A DNA stretch of 64,000 bases from Gemmobacter fulvus. Its GTDB lineage: Bacteria > Pseudomonadota > Alphaproteobacteria > Rhodobacterales > Rhodobacteraceae. Below, piece after piece: positions 38,784 to 48,701 of this stretch. The stretch is from assembly GCF_018798885.1 (NCBI RefSeq), contig NZ_CP076361.1, positions 1,951,501 through 2,015,500 on the forward strand, given 5' to 3'. The position numbers and the translations under genes were made by a program. The notes below the pieces were generated by a model, which was given only the letters and a program-made list of their open reading frames with translations, was not told where the DNA came from and ran no database searches. Numbering within the stretch: position 1 is the first letter of the stretch; each line of letters opens with the position of its first letter.

Positions 38784-39953
38784 ATGAGCGGTTCCATGGT
38801 GAAACCGAAGAAATCGGTGGCGCTGTCAGGGGTGGTGGCGGGCAATACCGCGCTGTGCAGCGTGGGCCAGACCGGCAATGATCTGCATTACCGGGGGTTT
38901 GACATCCTCGACATTGCCGAGGCCTGCGCCTTTGAAGAGGTGGCGCATCTGCTGCTTCATGGCAGTTTACCCACCAGCGCCGAGCTTGCGGCCTACAAGA
39001 TCAAACTTCAGGCGCTGCGCGGTCTTCCCCTGGCCGTGCGGCAGACGCTGGAGGCGATCCCGGCTGCGGCGCATCCCATGGATGTGCTGCGGTCGGGTGT
39101 GTCGTCGCTGGGCTGTGTGCTGCCCGAAGCGTCGGATCACAATACGCCTGCCGCCCGTGATATTGTCGACAGGTTGATCGCGGCGCAGGGGTCAATGCTG
39201 CTTTACTGGTATCATTTTGCCCAGCATGGCCGCCGGATCGAGGTGGAAACCGCGGATGACACCATCGCCGGGCATTTCCTGCACCTGCTGCATGGCAAGC
39301 CCGCGACGGCGGATCAGTTGCGCGCCCTGCACATCACGCTGAACCTCTATGCCGAGCACGAGTTCAACGCCTCCACCTTCACGGCGCGCACCATCGCGGG
39401 CACGGGATCGGATATGTATTCCTGCATCGCGGGGGCCATCGGCGCGCTGCGCGGGCCAAAGCACGGCGGCGCGAACGAGGCGGCGTTTGAAATCCAGAAG
39501 CGTTATGCCAGCCCGGATGAGGCTGAGGCGGATATTCGCGCCCGGGTCGCCGCCAAAGAGGTGATCATCGGCTTTGGCCATCCCGTCTACACGCTGTCGG
39601 ATCCGCGCAATGTGGTGATCAAGCGGGTGGCGCGGCACCTGTCGGTGCGGGCCGGATCGCAGAAGATGTTCGACATTGCCGAGCGGATCGAGGCGGTGAT
39701 GGCCGATGCCAAGGGCATGTTCCCCAATCTCGATTGGTATTCTGCCGTCTCGTATCATCTGCTGGGCGTGCCCACCGCCATGTTCACGCCGATCTTCGTG
39801 ATCGCGCGCAGCGCAGGCTGGGGCGCGCATGTGATCGAACAGCGGCAGGATAACAAGATCATCCGACCGTCGGCCCATTACATCGGCCCTGACAACCGCT
39901 GTTTCCTGCCGCTTGACCAGCGCGGCGGGCTGCTCAATGCCCCGGTGGAGTGA
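38784..39953 (+). CDS. prpC: 2-methylcitrate synthase
   Basis: Citrate-synthase-family enzyme of 389 residues that condenses propionyl-CoA with oxaloacetate. Features: [40 protein letters not shown] with a catalytic histidine, [17 protein letters not shown] and [14 protein letters not shown]. The ATG at 38784 has GAGGAG upstream; the frame stays open before it, but that is a shadow of prpD. PrpC rather than GltA is assigned from position between prpD and prpB. Its stop is three bases before prpB. Confidence 0.93.
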   Translation: MSGSMVKPKKSVALSGVVAGNTALCSVGQTGNDLHYRGFDILDIAEACAFEEVAHLLLHGSLPTSAELAAYKIKLQALRGLPLAVRQTLEAIPAAAHPMDVLRSGVSSLGCVLPEASDHNTPAARDIVDRLIAAQGSMLLYWYHFAQHGRRIEVETADDTIAGHFLHLLHGKPATADQLRALHITLNLYAEHEFNASTFTARTIAGTGSDMYSCIAGAIGALRGPKHGGANEAAFEIQKRYASPDEAEADIRARVAAKEVIIGFGHPVYTLSDPRNVVIKRVARHLSVRAGSQKMFDIAERIEAVMADAKGMFPNLDWYSAVSYHLLGVPTAMFTPIFVIARSAGWGAHVIEQRQDNKIIRPSAHYIGPDNRCFLPLDQRGGLLNAPVE

Positions 39954-39956
39954 CCC

Positions 39957-40886
39957 ATGCCCTATCTTAAGTCTGACGCCCTGCCCGATACCCCGGCAGG
40001 GGCCCGGTTCCGTGCCGCTCTGGCCCGGCCCGGCATCCTGCACCTGCCCGGCGCACAGAATGGCATGGCTGCCTTGCAGGCCAAGGCGGCGGGGTTCGAT
40101 GCGCTGTATCTGTCCGGCGCGGCGATGACGGCCTCGATGGGGCTGCCCGATCTGGGCATCATCACGGTGGATGAGGTTGCGTTCTTCATCCGCCAGATCA
40201 CCCGCGCAACCGGCCTGCCGCTGCTGGTCGACGGGGATACCGGCTATGGCGAGGCGCTGAATGTCATGCATATGGTCAGGACATTCGAAGATGCGGGGGC
40301 CGGGGCCGTGCATCTGGAAGATCAGCTTCTGCCCAAGAAATGCGGCCATCTGAATGACAAGAAGCTGGCTGCGCCGCAGGATATGGCGACCAAGGTGGCG
40401 GCAGCGGCGCGCGCCACGCGGCATCTGGTGGTGATTGCCCGCACCGATGCGGCGGCCAGCGAAGGCATCGACGGCGCGGTTGCCCGCGCGCAACTCTATG
40501 TCGAGGCCGGGGCGGATGCGATTTTCCCCGAGGCGCTGAGCTCTGTCGAGATGTTCCGCGAGGTGCGGGCGCGGCTGCCCGGTGTGAAGCTTCTGGCGAA
40601 CATGACCGAATTTGGCCGCACTCCGATGCTGACCGCGCAGCAGTTTGAAGAGCTGGGCTATGACATGGTGATCTGGCCGGTGTCATCCTTGCGGGTGGCG
40701 AACAAGGCGCAGGAAAGGCTTTACGCGGCGCTGCGCCGGGATGGCGCGACGCAGGCAATGATCCCCGAGATGCAGACCCGCGCCGAATTGTATGACCTGA
40801 TCGGGCTGTCCGCCTTTGAGGCGCTGGATCAGTCCATCGCGCAATCGGTGGTGCCGGACTGGGAGCGCGGCACGTCTGTGGCCTGA
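39957..40886 (+). CDS. prpB: 2-methylisocitrate lyase
   Basis: Isocitrate-lyase-family enzyme of 309 residues that cleaves 2-methylisocitrate to pyruvate and succinate. It has LYLSGAAMTASMGLPDLGI, LPLLVDGDTGYGEALNVMH and the active-site loop LPKKCGHLNDKKL, with the KKCGH catalytic motif. It completes the prpDCB operon. No aconitase or methylaconitate isomerase gene lies in the operon, so a housekeeping aconitase is expected to provide the middle step. Confidence 0.95.
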   Translation: MPYLKSDALPDTPAGARFRAALARPGILHLPGAQNGMAALQAKAAGFDALYLSGAAMTASMGLPDLGIITVDEVAFFIRQITRATGLPLLVDGDTGYGEALNVMHMVRTFEDAGAGAVHLEDQLLPKKCGHLNDKKLAAPQDMATKVAAAARATRHLVVIARTDAAASEGIDGAVARAQLYVEAGADAIFPEALSSVEMFREVRARLPGVKLLANMTEFGRTPMLTAQQFEELGYDMVIWPVSSLRVANKAQERLYAALRRDGATQAMIPEMQTRAELYDLIGLSAFEALDQSIAQSVVPDWERGTSVA

Positions 40887-40934
40887 GCGAGAGGGGCGGC
40901 CCTGCGCTTGACCTCGGTGCTGCCGCGCTTTAGA

Positions 40935-40952
40935 GATATGTTATATTATATC
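40935..40952. promoter_or_regulatory. Zur-like box upstream of aztD
   Basis: GATATGTTATATTATATC is an 18-base near-palindrome (GATAT and ATATC arms) 17 bases before the aztD ATG. It resembles zinc-uptake-regulator boxes of alphaproteobacteria (GTTATA core). The position suggests repression when zinc is sufficient. Confidence 0.75.
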
Positions 40953-40968
40953 AATAGTGGACCCTATC

Positions 40969-42174
40969 ATGCAGCATATCCTTCCCGGCGCAACGGCGCT
41001 GTCGATCCTTCTGGCAGGGGCCGCCTGGGCCGATGAGGCACAGACCGTCTACCGCGTGATCGTCGCCGATCACGCCGCCCCGCGCCTGACGGTGCTGGAT
41101 CTGTCAGCCCCCGACACGCGCTGGACCTTCGATGTGGCGGGGCAGGCCAAACCCTATGCGCTTGCCGGGGGCCGCGTGGTGGCAGCGGTGCAATCGAACG
41201 ACGATCATGTGCATTTCCTGTCGACCGGGGTGACGGTGCAGGACCATGGCGATCATGCGGATATTGCGGTGGCAGATCCGGCCCTGATCGGCGCGCCGCT
41301 GACCGGGCCGCGCCCGTTCCACGTTGTCAGCCATGACGGGCACTCCGTCATCAATTTCGACAAGGGCGGTTACGCGCTGATGCTCAAGGAGGATGCGCTG
41401 GCTGCGGGCCAGATTGCGCCGGTCGAATTCCGGCAGAGCCGGGCGCATCATGGCTTTGTCACGCCCTTCGGCGGCACCATCCTCAGCACTGTTGCATCCG
41501 ACGCGCCGGTTGAGGGTGATGCCGCCTCGACACGGCTCGGGCTGCAAGCCTTTGCCGCAGATGGCAGCGCCGCAGGCGATCTGGCACCCTGCACTGCGAT
41601 CCATGGCGAGGCGTTTTCGGGGGCCTATCTGGCGGCGGGCTGCAAGGAGGGGGTGCTGACCGTGACCGGCAGTGGCGCAGAACCCACCTACCGGATGCTG
41701 CCCTATCCGGCAGAGTTCCCTGAGGCGACAACCGGCACCCTGCTCGGTTCCACCGCCATGCAGGTGTTTCTGGGCAATCACGGACCGGATGGGCTGGTGG
41801 TGATTGATCCGGTGGAGGCCCCGCATATGCGCCGCATCGCGCTGCCGTTCCGCCGCGTCGATTTTGCGCTGGACCCGGCGCAGCCCGCCCATGGCTATGT
41901 GCTGACCGAAGATGGCAGCCTGCACCGGGTTGACCTGCTAAAGGCCGAAATCGTGGCAAGCGCGCGGGTGACCGAAGCCTATTCGATGGATGGCGACTGG
42001 AACGACCCGCGCCCGCGTCTGGCCATGGCAGGCGACCGCATCGTGATGAGTGATCCGCGCGCGGGCCTGTTGCGGGTGATCTCGGCCGAGACGTTGCAAG
42101 AACTGTCGACCGTCGCGCTGGGCGGGCAGCCCTATACGCTGACCGTGGTGGGCGGCAGCGGCCTGAACCATTGA
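40969..42174 (+). CDS. aztD: AztD-like periplasmic zinc metallochaperone
   Basis: Secreted beta-propeller protein of 401 residues. The signal peptide ends at GAAWA (about residue 22). The mature sequence is rich in histidine and aspartate in short loops: VADHAAPRL, VQDHGDHADIAVADPAL, FHVVSHDGHSVINFDKGG and RAHHGFVTPF, matching the AztD pattern I recall from Paracoccus. A cysteine pair (DLAPC and AAGCKEG) probably forms a disulfide. AztD hands zinc to the binding protein AztC, but no aztABC genes are adjacent; the next gene is for polyamine synthesis. A Zur-like box lies upstream. Confidence 0.8.
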   Translation: MQHILPGATALSILLAGAAWADEAQTVYRVIVADHAAPRLTVLDLSAPDTRWTFDVAGQAKPYALAGGRVVAAVQSNDDHVHFLSTGVTVQDHGDHADIAVADPALIGAPLTGPRPFHVVSHDGHSVINFDKGGYALMLKEDALAAGQIAPVEFRQSRAHHGFVTPFGGTILSTVASDAPVEGDAASTRLGLQAFAADGSAAGDLAPCTAIHGEAFSGAYLAAGCKEGVLTVTGSGAEPTYRMLPYPAEFPEATTGTLLGSTAMQVFLGNHGPDGLVVIDPVEAPHMRRIALPFRRVDFALDPAQPAHGYVLTEDGSLHRVDLLKAEIVASARVTEAYSMDGDWNDPRPRLAMAGDRIVMSDPRAGLLRVISAETLQELSTVALGGQPYTLTVVGGSGLNH

Positions 42175-42178
42175 CCGC

Positions 42179-42216
42179 GCGGGGGGCGTCAGGCCGCACT
42201 GCCTGACGCCCCCCGC
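42179..42216 (+). terminator. Intrinsic terminator-like hairpin after aztD
   Basis: GCGGGGGGCGTCAGGC (42179-42194) and GCCTGACGCCCCCCGC (42201-42216) form perfect 16-base arms around CGCACT. The stem is very stable but is followed by TGTCAC rather than a T-run. Confidence 0.7.
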
Positions 42217-42295
42217 TGTCACATCCCTTGCACCTAAAGATCATACGCCCTATGTGAGGCCGCTCTTGTCCCTTTGGCCCCGGGGGGGAATCGTG

Positions 42296-43390
42296 ATGAT
42301 CCAGACACCATACTACCTGATCGACCGGGCGAAGCTTTCGCGCAACATGGCGATCATCGACCGGCTGCGCGCAGGCTCCGGTGCCAAAGCCTTGCTGGCA
42401 TTGAAATGTTTTGCGACCTGGCCGGTGTTTGACCAGATGCGGAACCATATGGACGGCACCACCTCCAGCAGCCTCTATGAGCTGCGGCTGGGGCGCGAGA
42501 AATTCGGCAAGGAAACCCATGCCTATTCGGTCGCCTGGTCCGATCACGAGATTGCCGAGGCGGTCGGTTATGCCGACAAGATCATTTTCAATTCCATCGG
42601 TCAGCTGGAGCGGTTCGACAATCAGTCGGCACAGATCGAGCGCGGTCTGCGGCTGAACCCGCGCTTTTCCACCAGCGGCTTTGATCTGGCCGACCCGGCC
42701 CGCCCGTTCAGCCGTCTGGGCGAATGGGATGCGGGCAAGATCGAAGCGGTGATGGACCGGATCAGCGGTTTCATGATCCATTACAATTGCGAGAATGCCG
42801 ATTTCGATCTGTTCGACCGGCAATTGACCCGGATCGAGGATGAGTTCGGCGCGCTGCTGCACCGGCTGAAATGGGTCAGCCTCGGCGGCGGCATCCACTT
42901 CACCGGCGAAGGCTATCCGGTCGACCGTCTGGCGGCGCGGCTGAAGGCGTTTTCGCAGCGCTTCGGCGTGCAGGTCTATCTGGAACCCGGCGAGGCGGCG
43001 ATCACCGGATCGGCCAGCCTTGAGGTGACGGTGCTGGATATCCTGAACAACGGCAAGGATCTGGCGATTGTGGACAGCTCTGTCGAGGCGCATATGCTCG
43101 ACCTGCTGATCTATCGCATTTCCGCCCGGATGGATGTCTCGGGCGATCATCCTTACATGATTTGCGGCAAATCCTGCCTTGCAGGCGATGTGTTCGGCGA
43201 ATTCAGCTTCCCCGCGCCGCTGAGCGTGGGTGACCGGCTGAGCATTGCCGATGCCGCTGGCTATACGATGGTCAAGAAGAACTGGTTCAACGGGGTGAAG
43301 ATGCCAGGCATCGTGATCCGCGAACTGGATGGTTCTGAAACCGTCGCGCGTGAATTCGGCTATGCCGACTATGCCTCCAGCCTCGGATGA
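42296..43390 (+). CDS. nspC: Carboxynorspermidine decarboxylase
   Basis: PLP-dependent alanine-racemase-fold decarboxylase of 364 residues that makes (nor)spermidine from its carboxy form. Features: LLALKCFATWPVF with the PLP lysine, GTTSSSLYELRLG, KIIFNSIGQLERF, LGGGIHFTGEGYPVDRL and YMICGKSCLAGDVFGEF. The ATG at 42296 follows a purine-rich GGGGGGAA; upstream codons in the frame are rejected. The next gene encodes the carboxyspermidine dehydrogenase, so the two form a spermidine-alternative pathway in the cytoplasm. Confidence 0.92.
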   Translation: MIQTPYYLIDRAKLSRNMAIIDRLRAGSGAKALLALKCFATWPVFDQMRNHMDGTTSSSLYELRLGREKFGKETHAYSVAWSDHEIAEAVGYADKIIFNSIGQLERFDNQSAQIERGLRLNPRFSTSGFDLADPARPFSRLGEWDAGKIEAVMDRISGFMIHYNCENADFDLFDRQLTRIEDEFGALLHRLKWVSLGGGIHFTGEGYPVDRLAARLKAFSQRFGVQVYLEPGEAAITGSASLEVTVLDILNNGKDLAIVDSSVEAHMLDLLIYRISARMDVSGDHPYMICGKSCLAGDVFGEFSFPAPLSVGDRLSIADAAGYTMVKKNWFNGVKMPGIVIRELDGSETVAREFGYADYASSLG

Positions 43391-43441
43391 CCCGGCGTTG
43401 AGTGAGGCCCTTCCCTCTGTCCTTAAAGGAGACGGTTCGAA

Positions 43442-44677
43442 GTGAAACGGAACGTTTTGATCATCGGTGCTGGCGGCGTGGCACAAGTGGTGGCGCATAA
43501 ATGTGCGCAGAACAATGATCGTCTGGGTGATCTGCATATTGCCAGCCGAACGCGGGCGAAATGCGAGGCGATCATCGCCAGTGTGCATGACAAGGCCGCG
43601 ATGAAGGTGCCCGGCGTCTTTGCCGCCCATGCGGTCGACGCGATGGATACGGCGGCGGTCGCGGCACTGATCCGCGAAACCGGCGCGCAGATCGTGATCA
43701 ATGTGGGGTCGTCCTTCGTCAACATGACGGTTCTGGAGGCCTGCATCGACACCGGCGCCGCCTATATGGATACCGCGATCCACGAAGACCCGAAGAAGAT
43801 CTGCGAAACCCCGCCATGGTATGGCAATTACGAATGGCAACGCCGCGACCGCTGCAAGGCGGCGGGTGTGACGGCCATTCTGGGCATCGGCTTTGACCCC
43901 GGCGTGGTGAATGCCTGGGCGCGTGTGGCCGAAGGCATGATGGACAAGATCACCTCGATCGACATCGTGGACATCAATGCCGGTTCGCATGGCAAATGGT
44001 TTGCCACCAATTTCGACCCCGAAATCAACTTCCGCGAATTCACCGGCACGGTCTATTCGTGGCAGCAGGGGGCATGGCAGGAAAACACCATGTTCGAAGT
44101 GGGCAAGGTGTGGAACCTGCCGGTGGTGGGCGATCAGAAGGCCTATCTGACCGGCCATGACGAGGTGCATTCGCTGTCCAACCGCTACAAGGACGCCGAT
44201 GTGCGCTTCTGGATGGGCTTTGGTGACCACTATATCAATGTGTTCACCGTGCTGAAAAACCTCGGTCTTTTGTCCGAAAAGCCGGTGAAAACCGCCGAGG
44301 GGCTGGAGGTTGTGCCGCTGAAGGTGGTCAAGGCCGTGTTGCCCGATCCGGCCAGCCTTGCGCCCAATTACACTGGCAAGACCTGCATCGGCGATGTGGT
44401 GAAAGGCGTGAAGGATGGCCAGCCGGTCGAGGTGCTGATCTACAACGTGGCCGACCACAAAGAGGCCTATGAGGAAGTCGGCGCGCAGGGCATCAGCTAT
44501 ACCGCAGGTGTGCCGCCGGTGGCGGCAGCGCTTCTGATCGCCGAGGGTGTCTGGGATGTCGGCACGATGGTCAATGTCGAGGATCTGGACCCGAAACCGT
44601 TCATCAATCTGTTGAACGGCATGGGCCTGCCCAGCCGGATCAAGGATGCGGCGGGCGACCGGGCGCTTTCGTTCTGA
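43442..44677 (+). CDS. Carboxynorspermidine/carboxyspermidine dehydrogenase
   Basis: Saccharopine-dehydrogenase-like enzyme of 411 residues that joins aspartate semialdehyde and a diamine with NADPH. It opens MKRNVLIIGAGGVAQVVAHK (GTG start, AGGAGA upstream), with INVGSSFVNMTVLEACIDTG, the FDPGVVNAWARV segment and GISYTAGVPPVAAALLIAEG. It follows nspC by 51 bases and supplies its substrate. A hairpin terminator lies 20 bases after the stop. Confidence 0.93.
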   Translation: MKRNVLIIGAGGVAQVVAHKCAQNNDRLGDLHIASRTRAKCEAIIASVHDKAAMKVPGVFAAHAVDAMDTAAVAALIRETGAQIVINVGSSFVNMTVLEACIDTGAAYMDTAIHEDPKKICETPPWYGNYEWQRRDRCKAAGVTAILGIGFDPGVVNAWARVAEGMMDKITSIDIVDINAGSHGKWFATNFDPEINFREFTGTVYSWQQGAWQENTMFEVGKVWNLPVVGDQKAYLTGHDEVHSLSNRYKDADVRFWMGFGDHYINVFTVLKNLGLLSEKPVKTAEGLEVVPLKVVKAVLPDPASLAPNYTGKTCIGDVVKGVKDGQPVEVLIYNVADHKEAYEEVGAQGISYTAGVPPVAAALLIAEGVWDVGTMVNVEDLDPKPFINLLNGMGLPSRIKDAAGDRALSF

Positions 44678-44696
44678 AACAATCGTTCACATTGTA

Positions 44697-44722
44697 AAAG
44701 GGCGGCCCTCGGGCCGCCCTTT
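44697..44722. terminator. Bidirectional terminator between the polyamine genes and cysA
   Basis: AAAGGGCGGCCC (44697-44708) and GGGCCGCCCTTT (44711-44722) form 12-base arms around TC, with A-run and T-run on each side. It fits termination of the convergent transcripts. Confidence 0.85.
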
Positions 44723-44728
44723 CTGGTG

Positions 44729-45448
44729 TCAGGCGGTGATGAAATCCCGCACGAACTGGCTGGCCGGGCGGGCACGGATGTCCTGCGGCTTGCCGATCTG
44801 TTCGATGCGTCCCATTGACATCACCACAACCAGATCGGCCAATTCCATCGCCTCGTCCTGATCATGGGTGACAAACACCGTGGTCAGGCCGGTTTCATCG
44901 TGAATGTCACGCAGGCCCTGCCGCAGTTCCTTGCGTACCTTGGCATCCAGAGCGCCGAAGGGTTCATCCAGCAGCAGCATCCGCGGTTCGATGGCCAAGG
45001 CACGGGCCAGCGCCACGCGCTGCCGCTGCCCGCCCGACAACTGGCTGGGAAAGCGCGCGCCGATCTGCGGCAACTGGATCAGCTCCAGCAGCTTTGTCAC
45101 CCGCCGCGCGACCTCGGCCTTGGCCGGGCGTGCGCCGCGGGGGCGGGCGTTCAGGCCATAGGCGATGTTTTCAAACACCGTCATATGGCGGAACAGGGCG
45201 TAGCTTTGGAACACGAACCCGGCCCTGCGCTCCTGCACGGTCAGGTTGGTCGCATCCTCGCCGTCAAACAGCACCCGGCCCGAAGTGGGAAATTCCAGCC
45301 CGCCCAGAATACGCAGCAGCGTGGTCTTGCCCGAGCCGGACGGCCCGAGCAACGCCACCAGCGCCCCCGACGGAATCGCGAGCGAGACAGGTTGCAGGGC
45401 GGCGGTGGCCCCGAAGAGTTTGGAGATTTCGTCGATCTCGATATGCAT
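44729..45448 (-). CDS. cysA: Sulfate/thiosulfate ABC transporter ATPase, short form
   Basis: ATPase of the sulfate importer, with Walker [31 protein letters not shown], signature [19 protein letters not shown] and Walker [21 protein letters not shown], typical of CysA. It is only 239 residues, whereas CysA proteins are usually about 340-360, so the C-terminal regulatory region is absent. The frame is intact and ends in FVRDFITA. It is the last gene of the sbp-cysT-cysW-cysA operon. Confidence 0.92.
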   Translation of the reverse strand: MHIEIDEISKLFGATAALQPVSLAIPSGALVALLGPSGSGKTTLLRILGGLEFPTSGRVLFDGEDATNLTVQERRAGFVFQSYALFRHMTVFENIAYGLNARPRGARPAKAEVARRVTKLLELIQLPQIGARFPSQLSGGQRQRVALARALAIEPRMLLLDEPFGALDAKVRKELRQGLRDIHDETGLTTVFVTHDQDEAMELADLVVVMSMGRIEQIGKPQDIRARPASQFVRDFITA

Positions 45449-45503
45449 GTCGCGGTCCTTTCGGAGTGCGGGCAGGGCAGCCCCGCCGGGTGAACTGAGG
45501 ATC

Positions 45504-46361
45504 TTAATGGCGATGCGTGGCGGCCAGCGCGTCGGCGTGGCGGATTTCCAGCGCGGTTTTCAGCAGCAGGGTCAGCAGGGCCAGCGCGGTCAGCAGGGCC
45601 GACATCGAAAAGGCGGCAACCGAAAGATATTCGTTATACAGCATCTCGATGGTGATCGGCATGGTGGCGGTCTGGCCCCTGATCTTGCCCGAGACCACCG
45701 CAACCGCCCCAAACTCGCCCATGGCCCGCGCATTGCAGAGCAGCACGCCATAGAGCAGCGCCCAGCGGATATTGGGCAGGGTGACCGTCCAGAAGGTGCG
45801 CAGGCCTGAGGCCCCCAGCGTCAGCGCCGCCTCTTCCTCGGCGCGGCCCTGTTCGACCATCACCGGGATCAACTCGCGCGCCACAAAGGGGAAGGTCACG
45901 AACATCGTGGCCAGCGCGATGCCGGGCAGGGCAAAGACAATGGGAAAGCCCTGCGCCACCAGCCAGCCACCGGCAAGCGAATTGGCCCCGAACATCAGCA
46001 CGATGCACAGGCCCGCCACCACCGGGCTGACCGAAAACGGCAGGTCGATCAATGTGATCAGGAAGGCCTTGCCGCGAAAATCGAATTTGGTGATGAACCA
46101 GGCGGCGGCGATGCCGAAGGCCGCATTCAGCGGCACCGAAATTGCGGCGATCAGCAGCGTCAGCTTGATGGCTGACAGCGCATCACGGTTGCCAAGGCTG
46201 GCAACCGCAGCCCCCACCCCCTTGGCCGTGGCTTCGGCAAAGACCACCAGCAGCGGCGCAAAGACCAGCACCACGACACCCAGCACCGTCACACCGATCA
46301 GGGCAAGGCGGGCCAGCGGTGTTTCTTCGGTGGCAGGGCGGAATTGGGTTGTATCAGACAT
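45504..46361 (-). CDS. cysW: Sulfate/thiosulfate ABC transporter permease CysW
   Basis: Inner-membrane permease of 285 residues with about six hydrophobic segments and the CysW-type coupling region [24 protein letters not shown], then [22 protein letters not shown]. The chosen ATG (MSDTTQF) overlaps cysT by eight bases; the frame remains open upstream as the shadow of cysT. Known family role: transmembrane path for sulfate together with CysT. Confidence 0.93.
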   Translation of the reverse strand: MSDTTQFRPATEETPLARLALIGVTVLGVVVLVFAPLLVVFAEATAKGVGAAVASLGNRDALSAIKLTLLIAAISVPLNAAFGIAAAWFITKFDFRGKAFLITLIDLPFSVSPVVAGLCIVLMFGANSLAGGWLVAQGFPIVFALPGIALATMFVTFPFVARELIPVMVEQGRAEEEAALTLGASGLRTFWTVTLPNIRWALLYGVLLCNARAMGEFGAVAVVSGKIRGQTATMPITIEMLYNEYLSVAAFSMSALLTALALLTLLLKTALEIRHADALAATHRH

Positions 46362-47190
46362 ATCCGATCCTCCGACGGCTCCAGACCTGGATGAGGTTGA
46401 TGACCAGCAGCATCGCAAAGCTGATCAGCAGCATGGCGATGCCGATGGCGGCGGCGGCGTCATAGTTGAATTCTTCCAACTGGATCACGATAAGCAGCGG
46501 TGCGATCTCGGTCACCAGCGGGATATTACCCGCGATGAAGATGACACTGCCATATTCGCCCACTGCCCGCGCGAGGGCGAGCGCAAAGCCGGTCAGGGCC
46601 GCCGGGGCCAGCATCGGCAGGATCACCCGGCGCAGCGTGTGCAGGCGGCTTGCGCCCAGCGTGGCCGAGGCCTCTTCGACCTCGCGGTCGATTTCCTCCA
46701 CCACCGGCTGCACGGTGCGTGTGACGAAGGGCAGGCCGACGAAGATAAGCGCGATGAAGATGCCCCATTGCGTATAGGCTATCTTCCAGCCGATCTCTTT
46801 CGCCAGCCCGCCGAAAAAGCCGTTGGGGGCGTAAAGCGCGGTCAGGGCAATGCCTGCCACCGCCGTCGGCAGGGCGAAGGGCAGATCGACCGCCGCATCC
46901 AGAATGCGCCGCCCCGGAAAACGATAGCGCACCAGCACCCAGGCCAGCAGCACGCCAAACACCAGATTGAACAGCGCGGCCAGCAGCGAGAGGCGGAACG
47001 ACAGGAACAGCGCGGCCCAGACGCGCTCGCGGTTCACCGTCTCCCAGATATTGCCAATGCCAAAGCTGGCGCCCTTCAGAAGAAGGGCGCCGATGGGCAG
47101 AAGCACGACGAGGGAGAGCATCGTGAGGGTGATCCCCATGGAAAGCCCGAGTCCGGGCATGGGAGAGCGGTGGATCAAAGGTCTGCCCAT
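46354..47190 (-). CDS. cysT: Sulfate/thiosulfate ABC transporter permease CysT
   Basis: Permease of 278 residues with six predicted membrane segments. Family marks: DLPFALPTAVAGIALTALYAPNG, WGIFIALIFVGLPFVTRTVQPV, EEASATLGASRLHTLRRVILP and GEYGSVIFIAGNIP. The ATG (MGRPLIH) follows the sbp stop after seven bases with GAGG upstream. It forms the heterodimeric channel with CysW. Confidence 0.93.
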   Translation of the reverse strand: MGRPLIHRSPMPGLGLSMGITLTMLSLVVLLPIGALLLKGASFGIGNIWETVNRERVWAALFLSFRLSLLAALFNLVFGVLLAWVLVRYRFPGRRILDAAVDLPFALPTAVAGIALTALYAPNGFFGGLAKEIGWKIAYTQWGIFIALIFVGLPFVTRTVQPVVEEIDREVEEASATLGASRLHTLRRVILPMLAPAALTGFALALARAVGEYGSVIFIAGNIPLVTEIAPLLIVIQLEEFNYDAAAAIGIAMLLISFAMLLVINLIQVWSRRRIGYV

Positions 47191-47197
47191 CTGAACC

Positions 47198-48400
47198 TCA
47201 CTTCGTCGTATAGATCTGGTCGAAGATGCCGCCGTCGCCGAAATGTTCGGGCTGCACCTTGGCCCAGCCACCGAAATGGGCGATGTCGACCAGTTCAAGC
47301 TGCGGGAAGCGGGCCACATCCTCGGGCGCGGCCTTGGACGCATCCCAGGCACGGTAGAAGTGCTTGTAGGCCAGCGCCTGCCCTTCGGGGCTGTAGAGGT
47401 AGTTCAGATAGGCATCGGCCAGTTTGCGCTGCTCATCCGACTTGATGTTGCTTTCCACCAGCGCCACCGGCGGCTCGGCCAGCACCGACACACTGGGCAC
47501 AACGATGTCGAACTCGCCCTCGCCCAGTTCCTTCAGGGCCAGATAGGCCTCGTTTTCCCAGGCGAGCAGCACGTCACCGATGCCACGCTGGGCAAAGGTG
47601 GTGGTGGAGCCGCGCGCGCCGCTGTCCAGCACCGGCACATGCTTGAACAGTTCACCGACAAAGGCCTGCGGATCCTTGCCGTTCTTTTCGGCCCAGGCCC
47701 AGGCGGCCAGATAGTTCCAGCGCGCGCCGCCGCTGGTTTTCGGGTTGGGCGTGATCACCTCTACCCCATCCGCCACCAGATCGCCCCAGTCCTTGATGCC
47801 CTTCGGATTGCCTTCGCGCACCAGAAACACGATGGTCGAGGTATAGGGCGACGAGTTGTGCGGCAGTTTGGTCTGCCAGTCGGCAGGCAGTTTGCCCGCC
47901 TGGGCGATCTTGTCGATGTCAGAGGCCAGCGCCAGCGTGACGACCTGCGCCTCCAGCCCGTCGATCACCGACCGCGCCTGCGAGCCAGAGCCGCCATGCG
48001 AGGTTTCGATGGCCGGGGCGTCGTTGCCCTGCGCGGCCCAATAGGCGGTGAAGGCCTCGTTGAATTCGCGGTACAGCTCGCGCGTCGGGTCATAGCTGAC
48101 GTTCAGCAGCGCCTCGGCCCGTGCCCCCTGCGGGCTGGCGATGGTCAGCAGCGCAAGGGCGAGTGCCGAGAGCGCGCTTTTGAAGAACCGTGGCACCGGC
48201 CAGCCCGTCAGCCGTTCCCGACCGGTTTCGATGGTGACGCGGCCGTCCAGATGTTCAGCGACCTTGACGCCTTGCGCCGAGATATGAGCCCCGAGGGTGA
48301 TGGTGGTGAGCATGGAAGTCTCTTTCGATGGTTGCGGCAGCGCTGCGGCGGCACGGATGGGGCGGAACGGGGCAAGCCCGAAAATGGTATGTGCGGTCAT
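47198..48400 (-). CDS. sbp: Periplasmic sulfate-binding protein with unusual N-terminal extension
   Basis: Sulfate-binding protein. The mature part shows [58 protein letters not shown] and [20 protein letters not shown], all typical of Sbp/CysP. The hydrophobic signal ([20 protein letters not shown]) is not preceded by an ATG; the nearest starts are GTG at 48196 (332 residues, the family length), ATG at 48313 (371) and ATG at 48400 (400), the last overlapping the stop of the upstream small gene (ATGA) with GGAG before it. I give the longest as the span. The 68-residue extension is either an in-frame leader protein or a fusion. cysT follows in the operon. Confidence 0.88.
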   Translation of the reverse strand: MTAHTIFGLAPFRPIRAAAALPQPSKETSMLTTITLGAHISAQGVKVAEHLDGRVTIETGRERLTGWPVPRFFKSALSALALALLTIASPQGARAEALLNVSYDPTRELYREFNEAFTAYWAAQGNDAPAIETSHGGSGSQARSVIDGLEAQVVTLALASDIDKIAQAGKLPADWQTKLPHNSSPYTSTIVFLVREGNPKGIKDWGDLVADGVEVITPNPKTSGGARWNYLAAWAWAEKNGKDPQAFVGELFKHVPVLDSGARGSTTTFAQRGIGDVLLAWENEAYLALKELGEGEFDIVVPSVSVLAEPPVALVESNIKSDEQRKLADAYLNYLYSPEGQALAYKHFYRAWDASKAAPEDVARFPQLELVDIAHFGGWAKVQPEHFGDGGIFDQIYTTK

Positions 48401-48654
48401 TTGCGGGCCTCCGGGCCAAGGGCATCGACGCGGGCTTCCCAGACGCTGGGGTCGCGGCCATTCAGCAATTCGGCGGCGGCTTCGGTGGGATTGCGCGTGA
48501 GGATGGTCAGCGGCGTGCCGTTGATCCGATGCACGGCGCCGGTGCGGCGGTCGATCAGGCGGACGGCACAGACACGCGGCAGGCCTTGGGGCGGCATCGG
48601 CATGGCGCCGATTCGGCCCGTGGTGGGGGAACCGAAAGCAATGGCTGCGGTCAT
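48397..48654 (-). CDS. Small uncharacterised protein, first gene of the sulfate operon
   Basis: An 85-residue protein I do not recognise: [20 protein letters not shown] at the start, then [21 protein letters not shown] and [31 protein letters not shown]. There is no signal or membrane segment. The ATG at 48654 has AGGAG six bases upstream; an ATG six bases earlier sits directly on that site. Its stop overlaps the downstream ATG by ATGA. The downstream frame also starts MTAxxxFG, hinting at a duplicated leader. It starts 47 bases after operator copy B. Confidence 0.65.
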   Translation of the reverse strand: MTAAIAFGSPTTGRIGAMPMPPQGLPRVCAVRLIDRRTGAVHRINGTPLTILTRNPTEAAAELLNGRDPSVWEARVDALGPEARK

Positions 48655-48701
48655 CTGCATCTCCTCTGTCCTGTCGGTGGCCCTGTGCCATCCGATGCTT
48701 T

